Positions 1-5,765 of a stretch of 11,539 bases of DNA are shown here, in pieces. This DNA is from Dehalococcoidia bacterium (lineage in GTDB: Bacteria; Chloroflexota; Dehalococcoidia; Dehalococcoidales; W693): contig DAOUSH010000004.1 of the NCBI GenBank assembly GCA_030627335.1, positions 1 through 11,539 of the forward strand, written 5' to 3'. Made by a program: the position numbers and the translations under genes. The notes beneath the pieces are model-generated. The model was not told the DNA's origin. It did not search any database and saw nothing but the letters and a program-made list of their open reading frames with translations. The number at the start of each line of letters is the position of its first letter. Position 1 is the first letter of the stretch.

Positions 1-246
1 CTGGTTGAAGCCATAATGGAGGTCAAGAGAGCTTTCATCCAAGAGCAAGTGGAAGCCGGTATTATTACCCAGGAGCTTGCTGACCTGATGCTGCCGAACA
101 TGCTGGAGATGACCTATCAGGCAGTTAACCGCACCAGTGTTGGCCCTGTCGGTGGTGGAGCAGGTGGAGATGGCAAAGGCTGGGGAGAGCCCAGTGATTG
201 CACCGGCCCCGGCGATATGCACCAGTGGGGCAAGAATGCCCGTTAA
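1..246 (+). CDS. C-terminal part of a DUF2680-like helical-repeat protein with a Gly-rich tail (5' end outside window)
   Basis: The reading frame is open from base 1, so the gene almost certainly begins upstream and the ATG at 16 is probably internal. The visible part has a helical segment, LVEAIMEVKRAFIQEQVEAG followed by IITQELADLML. This resembles the repeat of small exported DUF2680-type proteins, where a lysine/glutamine helix is followed by a G-x-ITQEQAD turn. After about residue 40 the composition changes to a low-complexity tail rich in Gly, with single Asp, Trp and Cys residues (GGGAGGDGKGWGEP), ending GKNAR. A signal peptide would lie outside the window and cannot be checked. The gene is followed after 18 nt by a strong hairpin, so it is probably the last gene of its transcript. 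Function is unknown; family assignment is by motif recall only. Confidence 0.6.
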   Translation: MVEAIMEVKRAFIQEQVEAGIITQELADLMLPNMLEMTYQAVNRTSVGPVGGGAGGDGKGWGEPSDCTGPGDMHQWGKNAR

Positions 247-264
247 CTAAACTTGTAGCTCCGT

Positions 265-294
265 AAGAGAGGCAGACCTTGGTCTGCCTCTCTT
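265..294 (+). terminator. Perfect 14-bp hairpin downstream of the first gene
   Basis: Bases 265-278 (AAGAGAGGCAGACC) pair perfectly with 281-294, leaving a TT turn, so the apical pairs must open in practice. The 3' flank is CATTTG rather than a long T run, so termination efficiency is uncertain. It separates the first gene from the two-component operon. Confidence 0.65.
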
Positions 295-310
295 CATTTG
301 CCAAATACTT

Positions 311-340
311 TAAGGATTAGTAAGATTAAGTTAAATTGAT
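311..340 (+). promoter_or_regulatory. Tandem 10-bp imperfect repeats upstream of the response regulator (candidate operator)
   Basis: Three adjacent 10-mers, TAAGGATTAG, TAAGATTAAG and TTAAATTGAT, sit 19 to 48 nt before the regulator start. Tandem half-sites with a one-helical-turn period are the usual arrangement for OmpR/PhoB-family dimers. Read on the minus strand the block contains TTTAACTTAATC, which resembles TTTAACAAATCC at 2534-2545 in front of degV. Autoregulation by the adjacent response regulator is an inference. Confidence 0.4.
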
Positions 341-358
341 AACAGGGGCAGGTAGGGA

Positions 359-1048
359 ATGGTGACCAAGAGGATACTAGTCGTTGATGACGAAAAGAAG
401 ATAATTGAAATAGTTAAGGCCTATCTAGAGAGGGACGGCTTTTCCGTCGTCGTTGCTTATGATGGCCAGGCGGCGCTGGATGCGGTTAAAAGGCACTCAC
501 CGGACCTGATTGTCCTTGACCTGATGCTGCCTGAGCTCTCAGGCTGGGAGGTCTGCCGCATCCTGCGTAGAGAGTCAAACATTCCTATCATAATGTTGAC
601 AGCCCGCGAGGAAACGACGGATAAGATTGTCGGTCTAGAGCTGGGCGCAGATGACTACATTACCAAGCCCTTTGATCCAAAGGAGCTAATCTCTCGTGTT
701 AAAGCAGTACTCCGCCGTTCTGATGGCAATACTGTAATGAAAAAGAAGTTTGAAGTGGCTGATTTGACCATTGATGTCGAGCGGCGGCAGGTAAGCCGGG
801 GAGAGCAAATCATTGAGCTGACGCCCATAGAGTTCAACTTACTCCGGGTGCTGGCTGAGCACCCGGGTCGGGTATTCAGCCGCTTACAGTTTCTGGACAG
901 TGTCCAGGGTGATGCCTATGAGGGTTATGAGCGCACTATAGACAGCCATATTAAAAACCTGCGTAAAAAGATTGAGCCGGAGCCGGAAAAACCCAGATAT
1001 ATCATTACCGTCTACGGCGTGGGTTATAAACTGGAGGATATCAGATGA
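359..1048 (+). CDS. OmpR/PhoB-family response regulator
   Basis: A 229-residue transcription factor, the usual length for the family. The receiver domain spans about residues 4-118. It has the acidic pair D10-D11, the phospho-acceptor D54 in LIVLDLMLP, the switch Thr T81 in MLTAR and the conserved Lys K103 in ITKPF. A winged-helix DNA-binding domain follows, about 130-228, with ELTPIEFNLLRVL and the recognition-helix region RTIDSHIKNLRKKI, ending in YGVGYKL. The ATG at 359 is preceded by a purine-rich GGTAGGGA that lies very close to it; the GTG at 362 is a less likely alternative. It overlaps the kinase start by ATGA, so the two are co-transcribed and probably translationally coupled. It resembles PhoP/PhoB/BaeR-type regulators, but the signal cannot be named from sequence. 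Confidence 0.95.
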   Translation: MVTKRILVVDDEKKIIEIVKAYLERDGFSVVVAYDGQAALDAVKRHSPDLIVLDLMLPELSGWEVCRILRRESNIPIIMLTAREETTDKIVGLELGADDYITKPFDPKELISRVKAVLRRSDGNTVMKKKFEVADLTIDVERRQVSRGEQIIELTPIEFNLLRVLAEHPGRVFSRLQFLDSVQGDAYEGYERTIDSHIKNLRKKIEPEPEKPRYIITVYGVGYKLEDIR

Positions 1049-2496
1049 TCAGGCTTAGCTGGAAGCTGACTGGGGCTATCCTGCTGGTAGTTATCATCTG
1101 CGTTGGCTTGATGGCTTATCTGGTCAATTTGAGCACCGCACGTGAATTCCGCCAGTATATCTTGCAGGGCAACATGATGCATACCCAGCAGATAGCGGAT
1201 AGCCTGAGTCAATTCTATAGCCAGAACCAACAATGGCCAGGAGTGGATATTATCCTCGAGGGTCTTATCTGGTCGGGGAACACTCGCCTAGTGGTAGCCG
1301 ACAGCTCGGGTTTGGTTGTTGGCGACACCAATGGCGATTGGCTGGGCAGATATACCGATCAGGTCGGACTGGAGGAGGGTACCCCGGTCACTGTCTCAGG
1401 TAATGAGGTAGGGGAGTTCTACCCTTTGACCTCTACCCACGGGCATGGTCAGGGTCAGGGGCAGGGCACAGATTGGCAGGTTGTGGGGCAGGGTGCGAGC
1501 TCATCAACCGTTGTTCTTGATGCATTCCAGCAAGATTTCCTGGACCAAGTAAATAGATCTCTCTGGCTAGCTGGAGCTATTGGTACTGCCGTTGCTTTAC
1601 TTTTTGGTTTTATACTCGCCCGCTATTTTACCAGACCCATTAATGAGCTTAGCCGTGGCGCTCACCATATCGCCAGTGGCGATCTTAAATACAGGGTTAA
1701 GGTTGGTTCCAAGGATGAAATCGGAGAACTGGCTCAGACTTTCAACTCCATGGCTTCCAACCTTGAAATGAGCGAGCAGTCGCGCCGGCAGCTAATGGCT
1801 GATGTTGCCCACGAATTGAGAACCCCCCTTACCGTTATTGGAGGCACTATTGACGGTATGCTGGATGGCGTCTTTAAGCCCGACCCTGAGCATTTGGGTA
1901 CCATCAAGGAGCAGTCGGCTCTGCTCACCCGGTTAATCGGTGACCTGCGTGACCTTTCCTTGGCCGAATCAGGACAACTCAAACTGGAGAAGATACCCAC
2001 TGATATGGTTGAATTGGTTAGACGCATACTGTCTCAATTTGAGGTCTCCGCCAAGGAAAAGGGCAACAAACTGCAGATAAAGGCTGCTTCTGGATTGCCC
2101 CAACTTACTATCGACCCGGTCCGCATAGTGCAGGCTATTAGTAACCTACTGGCCAATGCCCTGCGCCATACCCCTGCCGGCGGCCCTATTTCAATATCAA
2201 TGGAGGTCAGGGATAACAGCCAACAGTTTGATAGAAAGCATCTTCTAATCTCGGTAGCTGATACCGGTGAAGGCATTCCGCCAGAACACCTGTCCCATAT
2301 CTTTGACCGTTTTTATCGGGCTAAGCCCTCCCGCTCGCGGAGTGAGGGTGGTGCCGGGTTGGGGCTAGCCATTGCTAAGCAGATGGTGCAGGCGCATAAC
2401 GGCAGGCTGTGGGTGGAAAGCGAACTGGGTAAGGGCAGTATTTTTTATATAGCATTACCCATTGATAATCCTGCCAAACCCATGCAATCTACATGA
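1045..2496 (+). CDS. Membrane sensor histidine kinase (HAMP, HisKA, HATPase), partner of the upstream regulator
   Basis: A 483-residue kinase. It has an N-terminal membrane segment (about 8-28, AILLVVIICVGLMAYLV), an extracytoplasmic sensor of about 140 residues, and a second membrane segment (about 174-192). A HAMP linker (about 193-246) includes FTRPINELSRG and SKDEIGELAQTFN. The dimerisation helix carries the phospho-acceptor H256 in DVAHELRTPL. The ATP-binding domain has its N box around NLLANALRHTP (367-377), the G1 box DTGEG (406-410), the F box FDRFYRA (420-426) and the G2 box GGAGLGLAIAK (435-445). There is no PAS domain, giving a BaeS-like layout. The sensor contains a small GHGQGQGQG tract (about 133-141) from a hexanucleotide repeat. 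The start ATG overlaps the regulator stop. Ligand unknown. Confidence 0.95.
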   Translation: MIRLSWKLTGAILLVVIICVGLMAYLVNLSTAREFRQYILQGNMMHTQQIADSLSQFYSQNQQWPGVDIILEGLIWSGNTRLVVADSSGLVVGDTNGDWLGRYTDQVGLEEGTPVTVSGNEVGEFYPLTSTHGHGQGQGQGTDWQVVGQGASSSTVVLDAFQQDFLDQVNRSLWLAGAIGTAVALLFGFILARYFTRPINELSRGAHHIASGDLKYRVKVGSKDEIGELAQTFNSMASNLEMSEQSRRQLMADVAHELRTPLTVIGGTIDGMLDGVFKPDPEHLGTIKEQSALLTRLIGDLRDLSLAESGQLKLEKIPTDMVELVRRILSQFEVSAKEKGNKLQIKAASGLPQLTIDPVRIVQAISNLLANALRHTPAGGPISISMEVRDNSQQFDRKHLLISVADTGEGIPPEHLSHIFDRFYRAKPSRSRSEGGAGLGLAIAKQMVQAHNGRLWVESELGKGSIFYIALPIDNPAKPMQST

Positions 2497-2533
2497 TCCT
2501 ATGATCGATGCTTATCAACCTCGGTAGAATAGA

Positions 2534-2620
2534 TTTAACAAATCCTTAATTTAACTCGCCGCCCAAATAAATAAAGTGCAATAGTACTATATTTTGTAAC
2601 ACCTTAACAATCTGGCTAAA
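2534..2620 (+). promoter_or_regulatory. Two related TTAACA-type elements upstream of degV (candidate operator)
   Basis: TTTAACAAATCC followed by TTAATTTAAC occupies 2534-2555, and CTTAACAATCTGGCTAAA occupies 2603-2620. Each has a TTAA half-site repeated about 11 to 13 nt later, a pattern like Pho-box-type sites of OmpR-family regulators. A perfect 10-bp palindrome, ATAGTACTAT, lies between them at 2581-2590. Binding by the regulator encoded at 359-1048 is an inference. Confidence 0.35.
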
Positions 2621-2631
2621 TGTGCCCGATT

Positions 2632-2658
2632 TTTACACTATGATTAGTATGGTATAAT
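2632..2658 (+). promoter_or_regulatory. Extended -10 promoter of degV
   Basis: A consensus TATAAT at 2653-2658 is preceded by TGG at 2650-2652, an extended -10 motif. The best -35 candidate, TTTACA at 2632-2637, has a short 15-nt spacer, so the extended -10 probably carries most of the activity. The predicted start point is near 2665, giving a leader of about 40 nt. Confidence 0.6.
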
Positions 2659-2706
2659 CCAGCCTGAGTACATTAACAGCTATTACTGAGGAAAGAGTTT
2701 TATCTA

Positions 2707-3552
2707 ATGACCATTAAGATTGTAACTGACAGTGCTGCTGACCTGCCAGCCGCATTAATCGAGGAACTGGACATCACTGTGGTGCCGGTATATCTGCGAT
2801 TTGGAAAAGAGGTATACCGTGACCGGGTGGATATTAGCGAAGATGAGTTTTACCAGAGGTTGTTACATGACCCTGTCCATCCCAATACGACGCAGCCGTC
2901 TCCGCAGGATTTTGCTAGTGTCTACGATAAACTATCCCAGGAAGCTGATGGTATTATCTCCGTTCATATCACCAGTAAATTAAGCGGCACCTATAACTCA
3001 GCGGTACAAGGAAAGAAAATGGCGAGTAACCGATGCCCCATTGAGGTAGTCGATTCGCAGACACTATCAATTGCTGTTGGGCTGATGGCTATACAGGCTT
3101 CTAAAATGGCTAGGTCCGGAATGAGTCTACAGCAGATAGTGGATGAGCTAGGTAAGATTATTCCTAATGTGCATTTGCTCATCCTCTTCGATACACTAAA
3201 ATATCTGGTTAAAGGCGGGCGAGTTGGAAAGGCGAAGGCTCTCATGGGATCGATATTAAACGTAAAGCCCATGCTCGCAATGAAAGACGGAGAGTTAGTG
3301 CCTTCCGGTCAGGTTCGAAGCCGTTCTAAAGGAATAGGCCGATTAGTTGATTTTGTGAAGGATGCCAAAGAGATTCAGGATTTAGCTATTTTGTATAGCA
3401 CCACACCTGATGAAGCGCAAGCCCTTATTGAGCGTACGAGTCCTATATTCCCTAAAGAGCACACAATATTAGCCAGACTTGGGCCCGGGTTGGGAGTGCA
3501 TGGTGGGCCAGGCATCTTAGCTATAGCACTAAGGGAGAAGGAGCTCTTATAG
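2707..3552 (+). CDS. DegV family fatty-acid-binding protein
   Basis: A 281-residue protein matching the DegV family in length and motifs. It has TDSAADLPA at 7-15, the Thr/Ser-containing ligand loops HITSKLSGTYNSA and VDSQTLSIAVG, the inter-domain LVKGGRVGKAKA, and a C-terminal GPGLGVHGGPG turn. Family members have two alpha/beta domains with a fatty acid buried between them. FakB is the best-known type: it presents the acyl chain to the kinase FakA. No FakA/DhaK-like gene is in this window, so use with an acyl kinase is an inference. The nearest good ribosome-binding sequence, GAGGAAAG, lies about 15 nt before the ATG, a rather long spacing; no better start was found. It has its own promoter after a 210-nt gap from the kinase gene. 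Confidence 0.93.
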   Translation: MTIKIVTDSAADLPAALIEELDITVVPVYLRFGKEVYRDRVDISEDEFYQRLLHDPVHPNTTQPSPQDFASVYDKLSQEADGIISVHITSKLSGTYNSAVQGKKMASNRCPIEVVDSQTLSIAVGLMAIQASKMARSGMSLQQIVDELGKIIPNVHLLILFDTLKYLVKGGRVGKAKALMGSILNVKPMLAMKDGELVPSGQVRSRSKGIGRLVDFVKDAKEIQDLAILYSTTPDEAQALIERTSPIFPKEHTILARLGPGLGVHGGPGILAIALREKELL

Positions 3553-3621
3553 AGTGTAAATGCAAGTTAGTACTCATTATAAATTAGTAGAAGATAAATA
3601 ACTAAAATCTTTTTCACCACC

Positions 3622-3648
3622 TTGACAGTAGAGGCATTATAATATTAA
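3622..3648 (+). promoter_or_regulatory. Possible promoter of the cold-shock-domain gene
   Basis: TTGACA at 3622-3627 is a consensus -35. Downstream, TATAAT at 3638-3643 is only 10 nt away, while TATTAA at 3643-3648 lies at 15 nt. Neither spacing is ideal, but the two strong hexamers close together before a well-supported gene make a promoter likely here. Confidence 0.45.
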
Positions 3649-3681
3649 AGTCTATACAGTGGATTTAAAGGGAGGTTTACG

Positions 3682-3900
3682 ATGCCAAAGGGTACAATCA
3701 AACGGCTTATGGACCGGGGATTCGGCTTTATCAAGGCAGAGGAGCAGGAAGAAGACCTCTTCTTCCATCGTAACGAGCTTCAGGATGTGCAGTTTGCCGA
3801 TCTGAAAGAAGGGCAGGAGGTGGAGTTTGAGATGAGTCAGGGACGTGATGGTCGCCAGCAGGCAGTAAAGGTGAAGCTTGCTCAGCCTGAAAGCGAATAA
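3682..3900 (+). CDS. Cold-shock-domain (CspA-like) nucleic-acid-binding protein
   Basis: A 72-residue single-domain protein of typical CSP size. The OB-fold RNA-binding motifs are present as GFGFI (13-17, RNP1) and LFFHR (26-30, RNP2), and the N-terminus GTIKRLMDRGFGFI is characteristic. Such proteins bind single-stranded RNA or DNA and act as RNA chaperones, not always in response to cold. The start is firm: GGGAGG lies 7 nt before the ATG. The neck EEQEED between the two motifs is unusually acidic. The next gene begins 13 nt after its stop and is probably co-transcribed. Confidence 0.93.
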   Translation: MPKGTIKRLMDRGFGFIKAEEQEEDLFFHRNELQDVQFADLKEGQEVEFEMSQGRDGRQQAVKVKLAQPESE

Positions 3901-3913
3901 TATTTAGAAGCAT

Positions 3914-4198
3914 ATGGACTTGGTGAAGTTGGATCCGCTCAAGGTTATCTGCCCTGCCTGCAGTCAGCAGGTTGAAGCTGTAGCATGGGATGGTCGGGTT
4001 AAAGGATATTGCGCCGTTGCCAGGAAGTATGTGGACTTTTTAATTGAGACAAAGCCAGAAAGAAAGAGCTATCGGCAAGACCCAGAGTATCGAGACAAGC
4101 TTAGGGCTGCTACCAAGAAAATGTGGCAAGACCCTGAGTATCGGGCCAAGCAGAAAGCTGCTCTTAAAAACAAAAGTGCCGGGACAAATCCTTCCTGA
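3914..4198 (+). CDS. Small protein with a CPAC motif and two 17-residue QDPEYR repeats, function unknown
   Basis: A 94-residue protein I do not recognise. The N-terminal half has CPAC (C13, C16) and C33, a possible incomplete zinc ribbon lacking an obvious fourth ligand unless a His or Cys from a partner completes it. The C-terminal half is two 17-residue repeats, 55-71 and 72-88, each beginning QDPEYR and continuing with basic and Ala residues. The corresponding DNA repeats have a 51-bp period. Similar DPEYR-type repeats are known from linker segments of HNH/GIY-YIG homing endonucleases (NUMOD-like) and are thought to contact DNA; no nuclease motif is present here. It follows the cold-shock gene by 13 nt with only a weak ribosome-binding sequence (AGAAG), so it is probably in the same transcript and may also bind nucleic acid. 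Confidence 0.7.
   Translation: MDLVKLDPLKVICPACSQQVEAVAWDGRVKGYCAVARKYVDFLIETKPERKSYRQDPEYRDKLRAATKKMWQDPEYRAKQKAALKNKSAGTNPS
4076..4143 (+). repeat. Two-copy 51-bp in-frame coding repeat
   Basis: The 17-mers CAAGACCCAGAGTATCG at 4076-4092 and CAAGACCCTGAGTATCG at 4127-4143 differ at one base. They start equivalent 17-codon units that have diverged further along. This indicates an internal tandem duplication inside the small CPAC protein gene. Confidence 0.8.
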
Positions 4199-4236
4199 TA
4201 AGGCTGAGTATTCCGAAAAGAATGTATCCAGCCTTA
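4199..4236 (+). terminator. Weak hairpin after the CPAC protein gene
   Basis: TAAGGCTG at 4199-4206 pairs with CAGCCTTA at 4229-4236 across a 22-nt loop, overlapping the last base of nothing coding and starting just after the stop. No T tract follows, so this is only a candidate terminator or mRNA 3' end structure. Confidence 0.3.
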
Positions 4237-4348
4237 CCGTTAAATAGAAGAGCATATTTATTCAAAATCTGCTTTACCTCTTCTAAGCACCCCTTATTAA
4301 TCTTGCCCCTCTTAAACTCTCCATTAGCTACTTCCAACCGGTGGCGGC

Positions 4349-4354
4349 TATAAT
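4349..4354 (+). promoter_or_regulatory. TATAAT -10 element placed for a leaderless or nearly leaderless transcript
   Basis: A consensus TATAAT ends 6 nt before the ATG of the pseudouridine synthase gene. A start point at the normal distance would fall on or next to the A of the ATG. No convincing -35 lies 16-18 nt upstream. The same short stretch also offers AGGG as a ribosome-binding sequence, which would serve transcripts coming from upstream. Confidence 0.35.
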
Positions 4355-4360
4355 AGGGAT

Positions 4361-5074
4361 ATGGATAAACAGTCTTTGCTCAAGGTGCTGACCCGGGCTG
4401 GCATCGGCTCCCGGCGGCAGATAACCGAAGCCATAAAAGGGGGGCGGGTAATGGTTAACGGCGAGGTTATAACCGCTTTTAACCATCCGCTGGACGCGGA
4501 AAGCGATGATGTTTTGCTGGACTGCAAGACGGTGGCTACCATAATACCACAGCAGTTCGTTTATCTGGCGCTCCACAAGCCGAAGGGCGTCCTGTCCACC
4601 GTCAGAGACGAGCGCGGTCGGCGCACTGTCCTTGACCTGCTGCCGCCCGAGTATCGCCGCCTTCGGCTTTACCCGGTAGGGCGGCTGGATAAAGACACCA
4701 CCGGTCTTTTACTGCTGACCAATGATGGCGACCTCGCCCACCGCCTCACCCACCCCAGCTTTGAAAACGAGAAGGAGTACCACGTTCGCATCAAGGGTGA
4801 GTTAAAAAACGATGAAATCAAGAGGCTGGAGGGCGGCATCAAGCTGGAGGATGGCAAAACCTCTCCGGCAGCGGTTAAAAAGCTAAAGGATGCCGGTTAC
4901 AACTACAGCATCACCATCCACGAAGGCAAAAAACGCCAGGTGCGGCGTATGTTTGAGGCGCTGGGGCACTTCGTTATTGAGCTGAAAAGGGTGAGGACGG
5001 GCAACTTAAAGCTGGGCAGCCTCAAAGAGGGCGGGGTGAGGGAGGTGGGGAGGGGGTTATTGAAGAAGATATGA
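4361..5074 (+). CDS. RsuA/RluB/RluE-family pseudouridine synthase
   Basis: A 237-residue enzyme that isomerises specific uridines of rRNA to pseudouridine. An N-terminal S4 RNA-binding domain (about 4-50) shows LTRAGIGSRRQITEAIKGG and VMVNGEV. The catalytic domain has LHKPKGVLST (71-80) and the signature GRLDKDTTGLLLLTNDGD, with D110 as the expected catalytic aspartate. Near the C-terminus, EGKKRQVRRMFEALGH is the usual basic RNA-binding helix motif. Length and layout fit bacterial RluB, which modifies 23S rRNA, but RsuA and RluE share these motifs, so the exact rRNA site cannot be given. The last codons run into an unrelated frame that resembles a transposase end (5064-5153), suggesting the region just downstream was rearranged. 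Confidence 0.93.
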   Translation: MDKQSLLKVLTRAGIGSRRQITEAIKGGRVMVNGEVITAFNHPLDAESDDVLLDCKTVATIIPQQFVYLALHKPKGVLSTVRDERGRRTVLDLLPPEYRRLRLYPVGRLDKDTTGLLLLTNDGDLAHRLTHPSFENEKEYHVRIKGELKNDEIKRLEGGIKLEDGKTSPAAVKKLKDAGYNYSITIHEGKKRQVRRMFEALGHFVIELKRVRTGNLKLGSLKEGGVREVGRGLLKKI

Positions 5075-5153
5075 GTATGTGCTTAGATATAACCACCGCA
5101 AGGATGAGAAACCTATGTTTTTGACTGTTTTGGAGAAGATTGAAACTTCTTAA
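5064..5153 (+). pseudogene. Remnant of a transposase C-terminus, IS1595/ISXO2-like
   Basis: A frame without a start codon reads EYVLRYNHRKDEKPMFLTVL and then EKIETS before TAA at 5151-5153. The segment RYNHRKDEKPMF recalls the C-terminal end of IS1595-type (ISXO2-like) transposases, which finish with a (F/L)R(Y/F)NHR...MF motif. Only about 26 codons remain and the frame is closed by TGA at 5061-5063. It overlaps the end of the pseudouridine synthase gene in another frame. It is best read as an insertion-sequence scar; the family name rests on motif recall, not on alignment. Confidence 0.45.
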
Positions 5154-5154
5154 C

Positions 5155-5197
5155 GCAGACTTTTTTAAGGTCTGCCATGAAATCACGCTTAGTGATT
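5155..5197. terminator. Two small hairpins between convergent genes
   Basis: GCAGAC at 5155-5160 pairs with GTCTGC at 5170-5175 around a T-rich loop. AATCAC at 5181-5186 pairs with GTGATT at 5192-5197 around a 5-nt loop. They lie between the plus-strand pseudouridine synthase gene and the end of the minus-strand toxin cassette, where two-way termination would be expected. Neither has a good T tract on its 3' side. Confidence 0.3.
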
Positions 5198-5272
5198 ATT
5201 CTCTGTCTATTGTTTATTGTTTTAGCCACTCTACTACACCATATCAAAGCTAAGGATTTCTATCAATTATAG
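5177..5272 (+). CDS. Possible 31-residue single-pass membrane peptide
   Basis: ATG at 5177 is preceded by AAGG six nt upstream and opens a 31-codon frame. The product starts MKSRLVIILCLLFIVLATLL and then turns polar (HHIKAKDFYQL). A short basic N-terminus with one strongly hydrophobic segment would span a membrane or act as a signal peptide. It overlaps the 3' end of the minus-strand toxin gene tail to tail by 23 nt. It could be a small membrane toxin-like peptide, the leftover N-terminus of a truncated exported protein, or chance: the hairpin at 5181-5197 lies over its first codons. Function unknown. Confidence 0.3.
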   Translation: MKSRLVIILCLLFIVLATLLHHIKAKDFYQL

Positions 5273-5513
5273 TGTGGTTACAATTGTTTCTGCATATTAT
5301 ACAATTCTTACCATATTCAAAAGTAATCCGATAGGCTTTATTAATATAACACTCCCAAACCTTCTTGGTCTTCTGAACTCTATGTGAATGCAGGCTAGGA
5401 TATCTAGGATTATCCCCTAATAATTCAAGAGTACCGTCAATACTGTTTTGCCCCTCGGAATCCTTTTTTAAATACTGTCTCTCGAACCTTTTAGTCAGTC
5501 TGATTTGAATCAT
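5250..5513 (-). CDS. RelE/ParE-superfamily toxin of a type II toxin-antitoxin system
   Basis: An 87-residue basic protein. The start MIQIRLTKRFERQYLKK is the usual first strand and helix of RelE/ParE-fold toxins. LGDNPRYPSLHSHRV leads to the core strands VWECYINKAYRITFEY (52-67), followed by a final strand and tail NHTIIDRNP, the counterpart of the H-D-x-Y/I ending in RelE-like mRNA interferases. Candidate active-site residues are R62, R75 and H80. Whether it cuts mRNA (RelE-like) or acts on gyrase (ParE-like) cannot be told. The ATG overlaps the end of the antitoxin-like gene by 23 nt, the usual order antitoxin then toxin, which couples their translation. Two Cys-containing residues, C71 and C74 with C78, are unusual for the family. 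Confidence 0.8.
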   Translation of the reverse strand: MIQIRLTKRFERQYLKKDSEGQNSIDGTLELLGDNPRYPSLHSHRVQKTKKVWECYINKAYRITFEYGKNCIICRNNCNHTIIDRNP

Positions 5514-5754
5514 CTCTTAGTTTATGCAGATAGTCTATGGCTTCTCTGGGGGATGTAAATGTATCCATTTTGTTTTCCGTGATATCCCTATCAGCTTCGT
5601 GCTCCCCCTCTTGCCATTGTTGTGTCCAATAGTAAGCTTGGTCTAAACTTAATTCATTAATCACAAAATTGTTGAATACTCTTTTATAAGTTCTCATTTT
5701 AGGTAAAGTATATGGGTTTATTTGGAAAATGATGTCTTCTGTAGATGTGACCAT
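5491..5754 (-). CDS. Antitoxin-like protein paired with the RelE/ParE toxin
   Basis: An 87-residue acidic protein directly before, and overlapping, the toxin gene. Its middle and end, YYWTQQWQEGEHEADRDI and then TFTSPREAIDYLHKLRDD, resemble the toxin-neutralising C-terminal tail of antitoxins that normally follows an AbrB/MazE-type DNA-binding domain (W..EW..GE.EAD.DI...F.S...). Here the first 35 residues (INPYTLPKMRTYKRVF) do not look like an AbrB swapped hairpin, so the DNA-binding module may be degenerate or absent. A strong AGGAGGT (5759-5765) stands 5 nt before the ATG and overlaps the stop of the upstream gene. Role is inferred from position and tail motif; direct homology was not tested. 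Confidence 0.65.
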   Translation of the reverse strand: MVTSTEDIIFQINPYTLPKMRTYKRVFNNFVINELSLDQAYYWTQQWQEGEHEADRDITENKMDTFTSPREAIDYLHKLRDDSNQTD

Positions 5755-5758
5755 TTTG

Positions 5759-5765
5759 ACCTCCT
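5759..5765 (-). promoter_or_regulatory. Strong ribosome-binding site of the antitoxin-like gene, overlapping the upstream stop
   Basis: On the minus strand TAGGAGGTCAAAATG joins the stop of the DUF3467-like gene (TAG, 5766-5764), a full AGGAGGT and the next start. This gives the antitoxin-like protein the best initiation signal of the cassette, consistent with antitoxin being made in excess of toxin. Confidence 0.8.

Noticed and set aside
4044..4247. Plus-strand frame of 67 codons overlapping the CPAC protein
   Set aside because: Shifted frame within the repeat gene; the main frame has better repeat structure and cysteine motif.
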